The notes below the pieces were generated by a model. The model saw nothing but the letters and a program-made list of their open reading frames with translations, was not told the origin of the DNA and ran no database searches. A DNA stretch of 64,000 nucleotides from Porodaedalea pini (taxonomy: Eukaryota; Basidiomycota; Agaricomycetes; Hymenochaetales; Hymenochaetaceae): NCBI GenBank assembly GCA_002794775.1, contig NBAY01000002.1:2480001-2544000 (forward strand), in the 5' to 3' direction. How positions within the stretch are numbered: the stretch's first letter is position 1; every line of letters starts with the position of its first letter. This document shows, in pieces, positions 11,341 to 22,472 of this stretch. The position numbers were made by a program, and so were the translations under genes.

Positions 11341-12247
11341 TTACATACATTCTACATAAGTGGTCATGAAAGAAAAGATGAGACGAGTTGCGAGACGAAT
11401 TGACCGGGCCTCCATCAGTCTCTCAAAGGGGAGCAAGACCACTGCAAGACCCATCAGTCCAGAAGCACCAGAGACAAGTTGCTGTGCATCGCTCGTGGTC
11501 GTAGACGGGCTTGAGCTCGCCGTCGATGAAGATGCAGTTATCCACTGTGCTGTTCAAGGTGCACGTACAAGAAACGTCTGAAGGTACAGAGTAGTTTGCA
11601 CGCAAAGTGACGTCCACACACTGGAGGCCAAACGTATTAACATCAGCTAAGGCCGATCCAACAAAAAAAATCGTATCCCGCTTACCTGGTAGAGATTGCC
11701 GTCATTGCTCGTGAACATGGCCTGGAAAGTGACGTTCGAGACCGTCGCCGACACCCTCAGTGCCGAGTGATGCGACATCGACAGGTTTGCAGATGGAGCC
11801 GGCCCCCGTAAACAAGAACCAAGCCACGGTGCATGGCAGCCCGGTAATGTTCGTAGACGTGTTGAAGGCACTGGAGTTTGAGGGGTTCTGCTCGATGGAG
11901 AAAAGCACGGCCACTGTGCAGATATGTATAAAAATAGAGTTGAAGCGATGGAGAAAAATATAAGTGACATTACCTGACCAGTCGGAATGGTAATTATCCA
12001 GCTGCAACAGTCCGCCCGAGAGCGGGCAGTCACTGCGGTTGCTTGCAGCGTCAATGTAGCCACCTATAGAAAGAGTCATCACGGCACTGATGCAGCGAGA
12101 AACGGAAGAAAACGCAGCCCATGTACCACAAGATTTTAGCTCAGCGTCGTCATTGAAGACACCTCGAGGGTTGGAATACCGGATCCGAAAATGTGCACTG
12201 GCAAGCGCCACCAGCGACACGAGTGTGAACAGTGTCTTGAAGGCCAT
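11341..12247 (-). pseudogene. X325/BIM1-like copper-binding protein, frameshifted copy
   Basis: Starts at 12247 with signal peptide MAFKTLFTLVSLVALASA directly followed by HFRIRYSNPRGVF, so the mature N-terminus is His, the copper-brace residue of LPMO-like X325 proteins. Later exons give GYIDAASNRSDCPLSGGLL, SIEQNPSNSSAFNTS and CVDVTLRANYSVPSDVSC, matching exon by exon the intact paralogue at 15515. Two breaks are visible. An extra base after VGDG (near 11745) shifts the frame just before SNVTFQAMF. A second shift after the last Cys-containing exon part moves a Ser/Thr stretch and a GPI-type hydrophobic tail (SGASGLMGLAVVLLPF) into another frame. One frame stops at 11423, the GPI frame at 11341. 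It could be a pseudogene or an assembly error; the family itself is clear. Confidence 0.75.
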
Positions 12248-12955
12248 CGAAAGTCGACGAGAGGGGCACGAGTGGGTAAAGTGAACAAGAGACTTTGTTC
12301 TAATCAGTAATAAATACAGCTTTTATGAGCATAAATTAACCCAATAGCAGCTTTGGTGTCCAGCAGGTCGCAATAATCGGAGCGGGAGGTTTTTTTTTTC
12401 GCCCGAGTATAGTTATTATTTGTTAAAGGGACGGGCGTCTTGGCCTAATAACTATGATTTCTTGACTTCCCAAGCCCCGAAACAGGAGCGGCTGTCCTTG
12501 TTCACCGTCTAGTCTGAATTTATAAGCTCAAGCGTCGAAGAAACAGCGTACGTCAGAGAAGTGGTTTAAGAACACCTTGGCAGTAGACTGCCTGAAGATG
12601 CTAAAGAAGCCGAAAGGTATACCAGAGACGACGATTTGTACTTACAACGACTTCTTCGTAGATTTGTTTGTTGAAAAGTCCAAGTGAGACTCCAGGATAG
12701 TGACTGGTGAGAGCCCTCATGAGACCAGGTGAGACTTCTGGCCTGCCAGCAAATCCGTAGTGCCAGAATGACTGCGACTCAAAGCTTTGTGCTTGCCTCA
12801 AGTATCCACGGGCAGCGACATCGATGACTTTTGAGATGAAGTCGAGGCTGGATGAGACTCGTCTGTCAATGCATAACGAGTTTCTTTGAATTGTAATTTA
12901 ATTTTCGAGATACACACGTCTACCGTTACATCGTAGTCATTAGATTCATGAGCTC
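12248..12955. other. Intergenic region between X325 copy and rhodanese
   Basis: About 700 bp with a T10 run near 12391, a CCAAT-like box near 12341 and several AT-rich patches. It must hold the promoter of the minus-strand X325 copy and the 3' end of the rhodanese gene. A 66-codon minus frame at 12601-12801 has no recognisable similarity and is not called. Confidence 0.5.
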
Positions 12956-13551
12956 TTGCCCTGCTCCTTTGCAGTCCAGTCAAGCCAGGATCCTTCATAG
13001 TTGAGTATGCTATACAGTACTGCATAAGCTACGGTCTTTGGCAAAGACGCGCACTTAGAACTCACTTGGTATACCCCTGCTTTTGCGCTATATCTGAAGC
13101 TGTCGCACTCCTCTTCCCACTTCGACAGTAGAACACGATCTCTTGGTCCCTCTTGGGCTTCTCAAAACCATGTTTCTCCTTAAAAGCTACCGGATTGAGG
13201 TGCAGCGACTCGGAAATACCAGAGAGGGGGAGGTTGACGGAGGAAGGAATGGAGCCAAGGATGACTTCATCAGGCTCCCGAACGTCAATAAGGTATGCAT
13301 TCTAGCAAGGAGTCAGGGAACGGGTTACACAGTGAGAACGATCCCATGCATACAGGGCTAGGTTGCTCGGTACGCGGCTTGACCTGCTCATAGCTGAGCT
13401 TTGGTGCGTTCCAGAAGGGTTCTGCTTTCGTCGATTGACTACAGTGGAGACGGGTGGACACGATTGACAGAGGAGTCCTCCTCGGTGCAATGCCAACAGG
13501 TCTCAGAGCCCTTGCGGCGATGTGGCCTCTTGCAATGGCGATTCTGAACAT
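12956..13551 (-). CDS. Single-domain rhodanese (thiosulfate sulfurtransferase), mitochondrial type
   Basis: Begins MFRIAIARGHIAARALRPVG at 13551, an Arg-rich amphipathic presequence without acids that suggests mitochondrial import. After an intron starting near 13353 (GTATGC donor, CTAG acceptor) come NAYLIDVREPDEVILGSIPSS and the catalytic loop CRSGKRS (YCRSGKRSATASDIA), with the persulfide-forming cysteine. A second intron (GTGAGT, TATAG acceptor) joins to the usual ending NYEGSWLDWTAKEQG and a TGA at 12956-12958. This is the layout of yeast Rdl2-type single-domain rhodaneses. Sulfur transfer is known for the family; any link to the neighbouring copper genes is only positional. An upstream ATG at 13602 is an alternative start. 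Confidence 0.85.
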
Positions 13552-14477
13552 GGTGAATGAGAGTACTGTGAGCAGCAGCTTGTTCACAGACCGCGCTTGC
13601 ACATATAAATTTCACACGGAAACCGAGTTTCGGGGTCTTTGATCATGAGCCAATTTAGCGCAAATATGGCTCACTCTCTTCCCTCGACCATCAACTGTCC
13701 TCTGTCTCCCCTCTACGCCTTTCGTTCCTGAGTTCGTCTCTTTTTGTCCTTTCTATCAGCCGTCTCTGTGGTTGCGATCTCTGAATATCAATGCAGGTCG
13801 AGTGAGAGCGACGTCCTCACGAAGCTCGACTATCCCTTCGGTTCATCTTTGGTCGTTGAGTGTAGGTCTTCCCTGTCTTGGAGCACGCTCTACCTGCTGC
13901 CCATCCTCAGTCAGCTGTCTGTCCTCGATTGCCAAGATCTTAGAGCGCAACCTTTTTTTGAAGCAAGTTGGACACCGCTGGCTAGTGGGGAGAGCTGGAG
14001 TGAGCGGAGCCTCAGGAAACCAGCTCTCTGTACCTTTTCGCATCTCAGGCTATACTGGTTGGAATATTGCGTATCTTTCTCTGCTCGATGTGTGCATCGG
14101 AGTCGATGTTGCACAAGCAGTTTGCTCATGCGGTAGAGGGTGTGCTGGCATACATTTATTTCGCTTCGTCGGTGAGCGTCGAGTCTTTTTTCCCTACACG
14201 TAGGATTTTCGGATACTGTGGGCTTTCCTACCTCTCACCATGCAGATTCAGAATGAGGTCAAGAAAATCCGGTTGCTTTTTGTTTAGTCTATGGGTCTGC
14301 TTATGTAAGAGTTTTTGGTCCACGGTCTCAGGCTCTGGTCCATGGACAGCGGCGGCCAATATTAATTGAACTATTTTTGCCGAACGTTACTGTCACCCTT
14401 TCCCACCATCCTGGATCCAGCTGGTCTTCGCTGCTAGTAGCTCCTATCTGCATCTTTACGACTGCTTGAAGTTTACG
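13552..14477. promoter_or_regulatory. Upstream region of the copper transporter with a CuRE-like site
   Basis: About 925 bp between the divergent rhodanese and Ctr genes, pyrimidine-rich from 13670 to 13800. The 8-mer TTTGCTCA at 14121-14128 matches the copper-responsive element (TTTGC[TG]C[AG]) bound by the Mac1/Cuf1 class of copper-sensing activators, 350 bp upstream of the Ctr ATG. Two overlapping frames (13744-14136, 13772-14203) and one at 14067-14369 encode hydrophobic but unrecognised peptides; I treat them as chance or 5' leader. Confidence 0.4.
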
Positions 14478-15116
14478 ATGGACATGGCCTCGTCAGACGG
14501 TTCGTCGACATCTATGATGATGACTCCATACCTCCACTTCACTGGAGGCGATTTCCTGTTCTTCAAATCTATTGCTCCGACTTCGAAGGGCGCGCTCGCT
14601 GGTGCCGCTATCTTCCTCTTCTTCCTCGCAGTATTCGAGAGGTACATCGTTGCAATGCGTGCGATTATGGAGGCGCGCTGGAGACAAAGGTCGCTCGCAT
14701 TCTGCAGAAGTATTAACGAGGTATGCTGACGCAGTTTCTAGGGCAAAGGCCCGCCTCGTTGAGCGCCAGGTGCTATTGAACGAAGATAAGCGCCATGATG
14801 CCAAGGCGAGGCAGCCATCGTTGCCTTCAGTGACTAGGACGCGGATCATCCCTCCGTTTATCCTGTCGCATGACGTCGGCCGTGGTGCAATGTACGCCTT
14901 GCAGTCTCTTATTCATTTCGCAATCATGCTGGCTATCATGTGGGTGCTTACTACGTCCACGAGCAGTTCAATCTCTGATTTCTCTCCCGCTTCTACTGTG
15001 TGTTATGTAGGACTTTCCAGGCTGCATATATTATCACAATCATCGTTGGAATGGGAGTTGGGGAATTGGCCTTCGGTCGTCTTTCTGTATCTGCGCACAA
15101 TGCCCATAGTCATTAA
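14478..15116 (+). CDS. Ctr-family high-affinity copper transporter
   Basis: Exons 14478-14689, 14742-14939 and 15011-15116 join in phase to 171 residues. The N-terminus is Met-rich (MDMASS, SMMMTPYLHF). TM1 is GALAGAAIFLFFLAVFERY. A basic cytosolic loop precedes TM2 (ALQSLIHFAIMLAIMT). TM3 is YIITIIVGMGVGELAFG, carrying the GMGxGE variant of the packing GxxxG motif. The tail ends SAHNAHSH, a His-containing C-terminus. The usual Ctr MxxxM in TM2 is present as MLAIM. Family members form a trimeric pore for Cu(I). The gene lies 0.4 kb upstream of an intact X325/BIM1-like gene, and another X325 copy lies 2.2 kb to the left, so cooperation in copper uptake is plausible. Confidence 0.9.
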
Positions 15117-15514
15117 TTCCTTGTCACTGCTGCTTATACGCTCGCTGGGTTCTTTGTATCTTATGGTATGCCTTTGTGAGTGCTGTCTATGGATTTGTTC
15201 ATTGCCCGCTCTTATAGAACGAGAATTGAGCGTGAAAGATGAAGGAATCACACGCGGAAGGGGAACGCTCGTCGCGATGAAAGAACTTATTGGTAGTAAC
15301 AATGTGAATTGGTATGTAAATGGCTGTAACAGATGTGCAGTCGAGACGCTGGCGTTATGATTGTAATGGAGATGAGAAAGAATTTTAGCCGTTAGCCTCA
15401 TTTGGAAATAAGAGACGCTCTTCACTGGCACATAAAAACGGTGGACTTCCATTCATCCCCCCTCAGTAACTACGCCAGTTCTCCCCTTCACACCCTTGAC
15501 ACAGCCTCGTAACG
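15117..15514. other. Spacer between Ctr and X325 genes
   Basis: About 400 bp serving as the Ctr 3' end and the X325 promoter. A CATAAAAA stretch at 15430 sits about 85 bp before the X325 start codon. No copper-responsive element of the TTTGCTC type was found here by eye. Confidence 0.4.
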
Positions 15515-16352
15515 ATGTTCACGAAGAGAACTCTCATTCTCCCCGGCCTCCTGGCCTTCGCCGTATCTGTGAACGCGCACTTTCAAATGCAGTTTCCGGA
15601 GCCTCGCGGTGTCTTCGTTGAGGATAACGAACCGACTTTCTGCGGCAAGTCATGAGTATCCGCCTCGTCGATATGCCAGCTCATATTATGTGCTTGTATA
15701 TGATTGAATTAGATGGATACACTAACGCCGTTGACAACCGTACGACTTTCCCGCTCGGCCAGGGATTTATCGACATAAACAGCGAACATCCGAGTTGGAC
15801 TGGTAAGTGAAAAATGTATGCGCGTCCAAACATTTATAACGATTTTGCCTCATCAGCTCAGATACTGATCTCTATTGAGCAAAACCCGACTAATTTCTCC
15901 GTCTTCAACACCTCGACGTCCGGTATTACGTTGCCACCCGCCGTTCCGTTCTTCAAGGCAAGCGGCGAAGGCTCCGCCTGTATCGCGATCGACATTGAGA
16001 ACCTCAACATCACTGGCGTCAAGGATGGCTCGAACGTCACCATTCAAATGCAGTTCGACGGTGGAGACGGCAGTCTTTACCAGGTTAGCAGTTTCATGCT
16101 CAAGGCTGACATGCCTCTTGTTCTAACATGCTCGGCTTCTTCATTAAGTGCGCAGACCTTACCCTCTCGAGCAGTGCGACTATTCCCTCGAATGTGACGT
16201 GTTCAAATCTTGTTTCGAACTCGACAACGTCTTCTGTCTCGTCAACCTCTGCATCTACGAGTAGTACATCGTCCAGCGCTGCCCTTCCATTACTTTCGGA
16301 GAGCGGTGGACTCGTCGGACTACTTGTCGCCGCTGCACTGAGTTTATTCTGA
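15515..16352 (+). CDS. X325/BIM1-like copper-binding GPI-anchored protein
   Basis: Exons 15515-15644, 15713-15802, 15857-16083 and 16149-16352 join in phase to 216 residues. Intron 1 uses a GC donor (GCAAGT). The signal peptide [21 protein letters not shown] precedes [13 protein letters not shown], leaving the family's N-terminal His. The core has [35 protein letters not shown] and several N-glycosylation sequons. A Ser/Thr linker leads to a hydrophobic GPI signal ([14 protein letters not shown]). X325/BIM1 proteins are LPMO-like but not oxidases; in Cryptococcus BIM1 aids copper uptake together with Ctr1. The Ctr gene is the immediate upstream neighbour on the same strand. Family and anchoring are clear; copper delivery to this Ctr is inference. 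Confidence 0.88.
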
Positions 16353-16672
16353 GTGTCTCTTCCTTTCTTGAATGACTCGTTCGGGAACGCGCTCATATGT
16401 AATTCTGGATTGACTGTCGTGAAGCAAAATATGGTGTATTGTCGAATTTTGGGCCGCAGGTGGTAAACTCTATGAACCGCGGGTTCTTGATTACTATTCG
16501 GGAATGATTGCAAGAAAATCAATAGGCATACGGAACAAATCAACAGACCTAGATATTCGCGTATGTCTATACATGATCTTAAAGTCACTACAAAAAGTAG
16601 ACGGTTCGGCAACTAAGGTTCTGACACTACACGGAAACGCTGGAGATGCATATGGCAGAGTAAAATAACGAA
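16353..16672. other. Convergent 3' spacer
   Basis: 320 bp between the ends of the X325 (+) and BTB (-) genes. It is AT-rich with no supported coding frame and presumably holds the two polyadenylation regions. Confidence 0.5.
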
Positions 16673-17695
16673 CTAAAATACTGTGGATTCTTCGTCGAGT
16701 CGTTCCAGCACGTCCCAATTATCCAATCCAAACACATCCGGAAGTCGCGGATGAATGTAGGTATTAAATTGAGTAAACATACTGCAGAGTTTGCAGAAAC
16801 ATTCGCCGCATGTATCCCAACCGACAAAACCTGGGACTTCGCCGACAAACGGAAGGTAAGATTTATTTCGTTTCACGAAAAGGTGAACGAAAGTTCGGCA
16901 TTGCTTTCCTTTTGTGTGGTCAACGATTGCTGGACCAAGTAGTTTGGGACGGAGCTCTTTTGCTTCGATGGCTTTTATTTTTCTCCGCCCTAACCTCAAG
17001 GTCCGCAGTATTGATTTGTCCATGTCTCCAAGCTGCTCTTTTATCTTCTGCGGCGGATGTTTGCAGATGGCGTAGTAGAGCTCCGGAAGAACGGAGTTCA
17101 CGTTCAATTCAAGAGCCAACTTGAAATAGACGAACTCTTGTTGATTAAAATTGGCGATTTCTCCGTACACTCCTTGTGTGAAGCCATAAGCAGGCTTAGA
17201 GTAGATCGATCGTATTTTCGTAATCATGGCCTTTCGAATCGGACCGGCCATATACTTCGTACTGATCCTTAGGAGGCCAGATACAACGGGGAAAGTAGTT
17301 TGTCCCTTTTCATAGAAGAATCTGAGGCGTTTCAAAGTCATTACTCAAATAATCTATTATGTATGGTTGAGAACCACTCACGTCCAGTCGTATAAGAGTT
17401 TGAGGAAGTAAGTTATATCCGTCGCCGAATCACCTTGTAAATATACAGCGGGGACACCGTCGATTTCATCGCGTGCATCATTCGCATCTTGTAACAACTC
17501 GGAAGATCGGACAACGGAGTCTGTCGCGAACATGTCCTTGAAGACAGCAGAGTGTTGGGATAGTACAGCTTTATGGACACGGAAGCCCTTGTTCTGGGCG
17601 ACGACGGCAATGTTACCATCCTCGAACCACAGTCCATCAACTCTCTCGACCTGGGACAAGGGGCAGCGCAATTCGAGTTGAGCATCAATTTCCAT
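16673..17695 (-). CDS. BTB/POZ-domain protein of the Agaricomycete-expanded type
   Basis: Starts MEIDAQLELRCPLSQVERV at 17695. Residues about 20-105 form a BTB fold (GLWFEDGNIAVVAQNKGFRVHKAVLSQHSAVFKDMF). After a short intron near 17326-17389 the protein continues FFYEKGQTTFPVVSGLLRISTKY. It then has the variable helical half with LPELYYAICKHPP and a Cys/Trp-rich stretch (GWDTCGECFCKLC) before the stop at 16673. Mushroom-forming fungi carry dozens to hundreds of such genes of unknown role. Its 5' end lies about 70 bp from the LINE target duplication, so its promoter has been separated from the former divergent partner (frataxin). Confidence 0.8.
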
Positions 17696-17762
17696 TTTAA
17701 AAGAGGACGATAAGAGAGGTAGAGGTGAAGGTTTCACAAACGGCGCGTTAATCTAATGACGC

Positions 17763-17773
17763 GTTGAAGTCAC
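17763..17773. repeat. LINE target-site duplication, left copy
   Basis: GTTGAAGTCAC, identical to 46159-46169, brackets the LINE and everything nested in it. A chance exact 11-mer at both expected borders is unlikely. Confidence 0.75.
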
Positions 17774-17835
17774 TTTAACTCTTACCACCATCATCCAGAC
17801 CGTGGGAAAGACTTATCGCTGTCTTGTCTCCAACG

Positions 17836-20059
17836 ATGGCTCCGCCCCCCAACCCGAAGCCATCAACCCTTCATAGAATCAAATCGCTCAGGTCCTTAGG
17901 CAACATCAAGGACCCGACCAAATGTGACGAGTGTAAATACGAACTTCCTCATCACAGTCGCTCGTGTGTCTCTGGCGCGGCGAAACTCTGCAACAAATGC
18001 GGACGCGACTCGACATATAACCACAACCAAGCCGTATGCGACTATACAGCGAATAACATCGCTAAGTGGTCACCCGATACTGCAGCGGACGAGCATGCCG
18101 CTGCCCTTCGCAAGCAGGGAGACCTCCCTCCCACTCCGGATATTCCGTCCCAACCTTCTCTTAAACGATCTCCGTCCGAGGACGAGCATCAAGTACGCGA
18201 CGCCCCAAACAACCCCGCTACGATCGGTCATATCCCCGACGACAAAGACGCCATGGACGCCGACGACGACTTGTATGTAGACACCCAACCCCCCAACTCG
18301 ACAATCACCCTACCGATATCGAGGACGAAGATCTGGCTATCTCCGAAGCAGTCAACCAGAAATCGATCCAACTTGCGGAAGAGTCGGTCCGTGACCTCCG
18401 CACCTTCATCAATCAGGACTCTTGGGCGTCAGACACGCCCTTTTACAATGATCCCGAGAATATGGGCCATTACATGGCCAGCATTGCTTCCTCTCTCTGT
18501 TTTTGGGTCAACCGATCCAATACGTTTGATGACAAGACCGATCACGAGAATTATGCTAACACCTCTCTTAACACATTCAAGGCTGCTTTTAAGACTCATG
18601 CCCCTTATTGCAGAAACATCTTTGATAATATTTATCGCAGTCCCCAGGACATACGCGACGAGCACATCTCTGATGAACTCACACATATGGCCTGTTCCAT
18701 TTCTTCTCTCGTATCTATGGTATCGTCCCTGACAGAGAAAACTAACAAACTCGAAAAACAGGCACAAAACACCCCTAAACCCAAAGTATCCTTTTCGACT
18801 AATGTCCCAACAGATAAAAATTATTTGCCAGAACCACTCGGCGCTCATTTTATTCATGACCTGCATTTCCCCCCTCCTCCCCTGGTAGTCAAACAACGTG
18901 TGCCCGCCCCCAAAGGCGGTCGCACAGAGTACGCTGCAGCCATGGCCAAAACCCGTAACCCGAGTTCTGGTTATTGAATGGATACTCAAGGAATGATTCA
19001 TGCGCTGGATGGCTACATGCACTCTGAACACAACGCCTCGCGTCCAGGTTTATCTACCACCATATATACACTACCTATCCAATCCGTCGGCACAGACAGA
19101 GATGGATTCACCACCGTTACGTACACTAGGGCTGCCCAGAAAAAGCCCAAGCAGGTTCCTACTAAAGTCACAAAGCCCACTACAGACCACCCTGAAGGGA
19201 GGTCACTACTATGCCTATGAACTGGGCTAACGGCTTGGTTAATACTCATGTTTGTAATGTCAAGTGCATTTATTTCTCTCTTCCAGATAACCTTGCTATT
19301 CGCCCCCTCCCCAATTCTATCAAAAACACTGTTTGTTCTGGCCTCAAAGGCTCTGCAGATTTCAAACATCTCGTCATTCTTAACATCGAGTACACTTCCA
19401 ACGGCAACCTGTGCATTTCATTTACTAACATCCATCCCGATTTCGATTCTACCTTCCCCTCCCTTTCTTCTCTTCTTAACCATGTCATTAACATCAGCGG
19501 AGTGAAAGTATTCACTCCCTCTCCTCAGTTCGAACTCGTTCTTCTAGCTGTGCCGGTATTCGACAAAGACACCAACACCCTTTATACTGAATGTGATTTG
19601 ATGGATGAATTATCATCCCTCCTGCAGTTCACCAACCAGGAATTCCTCTATCCCCCTCGCTTTATGGCATCTATTGAACGCCTGAATACCCTAGATTTTT
19701 GCAATGTCTCTATTATCATAAAAGACACTAACCACCTAGCATTTGACCATTTCTTCCTTCACAACAACCACAATCTCCTGGTCTTTGGCATCATCCAACA
19801 CCTCGAAGAGATGTGGGCCTGACCAACAATCTCCCAATGTGACAATTGCCATCACTTGGGACATCCTTCAACCAAATGCCGCTCAGTGGCCCGTTGTGCC
19901 ATCTGTTCCAAGCCTCATTGAACTGCTGTACACATTGCAAGGTGTGCTCCTTGCACTGCTACCAACAACCTCACGTGCCAGCACTTCACACACTGCATAA
20001 ACCGTCAAGGCGATCACAATGCCAGGTCCTCCACCTGTCCAGCTCGTCGAAATTACTGA
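17836..20059 (+). pseudogene. LINE ORF1 (gag-like nucleic-acid-binding protein), broken
   Basis: Starts MAPPPNPKPSTLHRIKS. Near the start a Cys cluster (CDECKYELPHHSRSC, CNKC) is followed by an acidic stretch, a frame change at a C-run near 18297, then MASIASSLCFWVN and a coiled-coil-like region to a stop at 18977. Reading frames resume at 18978 and 19211. Near 19834-20000 come CCHC-type knuckles (CDNCHHLGHPSTKC, CAICSKPH) with a CGA-to-TGA stop between them. The end is RNY-stop at 20057. These knuckles are typical of ORF1 proteins of Tad/Jockey-type LINEs. Several frameshifts and stops show the gene is not expressed as one protein. Confidence 0.75.
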
Positions 20060-20071
20060 CTCCCCTTTTAA

Positions 20072-22114
20072 ATGACCACACTCTCTATTCTTTCTCTGAA
20101 CGTCCATCGATTGGAACCCACTACTGATCTACTTTTCAAGTCTCTCTTTCAGCATGGCAATTCATGCCCCAATATCATTTGTTTACAAGAGATTCCTACC
20201 ATCTCTACTATTGTTCCCTCTAAATCATCCCCAGAGGGTGAATGACAATTCGCCACCTGTAATTCTGACCCTTTTATTTGCGTACTTCCCCCATCATCCC
20301 TATCTATTCCACCTAGTTGCGCAACCTTCATTCACCCACGCATTGCCCACCTTTTTAATTCTCACCCACATTTATCTTGAACCATATACCAAGTCACCAT
20401 TAGTGTCGATCGCAGCTCTTCACTCCCCCCTGTTTACATCTGGAATGTTTACAATTCCCCCTCCACCCATTCTTTTGAAGACCCTTTTCCTAACCTTCCA
20501 CTTTCTGATACCCATATCCTCGTTGGTGACTTTAACAGACATTCAGCCCTCTGGTCTGACACTTGTTTATCCTGTTATTTCCCTTCCGCTGATCCTTTTT
20601 TACGCTGGCTTGATGACTCTTCTTTAATAGTTGCCAACCCCCCAAATACACCCACCTTCTTACATCGCCGGGGATCATCCACCCTGGACCTTGTTATTTG
20701 CTCCCCTGACATTTCCCCTTTTATCAGTCAATCCCTCCTCATCGGTGACCCTTCATTTGAATTTCATTCTGATCACCTTCCCCTTACCTTTACCATACCC
20801 TTTTCGTTCAATCCCCCACTGGACATACACCTGCTCCGTCTTGTTTGCAAACACGACCTCCCTTCTCTGATTTCTGATTTTCATGAAGCACATCTTTTTT
20901 CCTTTGATGCCTCTGACATTTATTCCTCTTCTGACATAGATGTCAAATTACTTTCCTTTTATACAACCTTTTTTGCTTTCACCACCCACTTTCTGTGAAA
21001 GCACAAAGCCCAAAGTTACTTCGGACCCCATTCTTGGTAGACCAAGCAATGTAATCATGACTACCAAGCGCACCATAATGATCCGTCGCTGGAGTGTCTC
21101 ACCCAGCTCCATAAAACCATCACCACTGCCAAAACTTCCTTCTTCGGTGACTTACTCCACCAATCTGACCATTCGTCTATTTGGAAGTGACAACATATAG
21201 GTATGGCGCATCGACGCCACCCTATCAGCACTCTTAAACTCCTCTCTGGACATTACACCCTTAATGAGAATGAGAAATCTGAACTCTTCCATTCTACGTT
21301 CTTCCCTGCGCTACCCACCAGTTATCACAATCAACATACACTCCCTCCCCTAGCCGACATCAAGCCTGTCTCTGTCGACAAAATGCTCCGGGCCCTAAAG
21401 GGCACCGACAACTCAACTGCCCCAGGCAGCAACAGTTTTTCTTACCTTCATTTAAAACTTTTTATCGAATTTGAACCACAATTCTTTTCTCGGATATTTT
21501 CCTTCTGCCTTTCCTATGGCCATTTCCCCTCAACTTTCAAACACTCTCTCGTTACTTTCATTCTAAAACTGAAACAGTCTGATTTCTCAGTCCCTCGTTC
21601 TTTTTGCCCCATAGCCCTTGTAGATACCATGGGCAAATTATTTGAACACATTCTTTTCAACCACCTCCAAGTTATTTTCGAACAACGCTCCCTTATCCCT
21701 TCTTCACAGCATGGCTGTCGGAAAGCTCTATCTGCGCTGACCGCCTGCTATGAACTTTTACATTTTAACAATTTCAAACCTTTTATCCATTCACCTTCTA
21801 CACACACTCTGGGCCTTGGCCCCTGCAAAGCCGGACAACGTTGCTTGGTGACCTCCATGGTCACAATTGACATACAAGGCTTTTTTGACAATATTTCTCA
21901 TCCATTACTTATCGATCGCCTAACCCATTCTAATATTCATCCCAACCTTATTAGTTGCGTCTCCCATTGGATGCGCAACTGCCCTATTTCCCTACATTTC
22001 AACCAATATTCCTCAGACACTTTCATCAAACCCAACCAGGGTGTTCCCCAAGGATCCCCCCTTTCTCCCCTTATTTCTATCTTCGCAGCCGCTCCGGCCA
22101 TCGAAGCCTATTAC
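20072..22114 (+). pseudogene. LINE ORF2 5' part: APE endonuclease and reverse transcriptase, broken
   Basis: Opens MTTLSILSLNVHRLEP. Endonuclease landmarks are ICLQE, VGDFNRHSALW and the SDHLPLTF box. RT landmarks are TAPGSNSFSYLHLK, FILKLK, CPIALVDTMGKLFEHIL, HGCRKALSALTA, TIDIQGFFDNISH and NQGVPQGSPLSPL. Several stops occur in the endonuclease part (for example after SSPEGE and after HPHLS). The frame ends where gypsy element A is inserted after codons for EAYY. No selection for function is visible. Confidence 0.8.
22110..22114. repeat. Gypsy A target-site duplication (ATTAC), left copy
   Basis: ATTAC here and at 44211-44215 flank the outer LTR pair, the 5-bp duplication expected of Ty3/gypsy integration. 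Confidence 0.85.
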
Positions 22115-22472
22115 TGTTAGGCGGGAGTCCAGGAGATGACTCGGACTGGGCAGGCCTTGGCTGACTGTCGTCTGGGACGTGCTGTACTCAAGCGGAGACT
22201 TGGGGCATGCTATACTCAGGCTAGGTCGTCGTGGAGGTAAGAGGAAAAGCAGAACAAGGAGTTCATGCAATTCCTGAGACCTTATATAGTGACGACCGTG
22301 AGACTATATTATCTAATGTTACCTAAGCAAACAGAATGGAATGAATGAAGGTCATGTGAAAAGAGTGTGGGAAATGATTGAAAAGATGATTAATTATAAT
22401 GAAAAGGAACAATTAAAAGAAAAGAAATGATAAAAAGGAAAATAAAAGAAGGGAAAAGTTCAAATCCTGACA
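22115..22472 (-). repeat. Element A 3' LTR
   Basis: 358 bp. On the minus strand it starts TGTCAG and ends CTAACA. It pairs with 43852-44210. A polypurine tract lies immediately upstream on the minus strand (22475-22485 on the plus strand as a C-run). Confidence 0.88.

Noticed and set aside
13744..14369. Hydrophobic open frames upstream of Ctr as an extra membrane gene
   Set aside because: They overlap in different frames, share no family pattern and lack splice logic; more likely the Ctr promoter and leader.
18070..19031. Long minus-strand frames opposite LINE ORF1 and ORF2
   Set aside because: Antisense shadows of the LINE coding strand without motifs.
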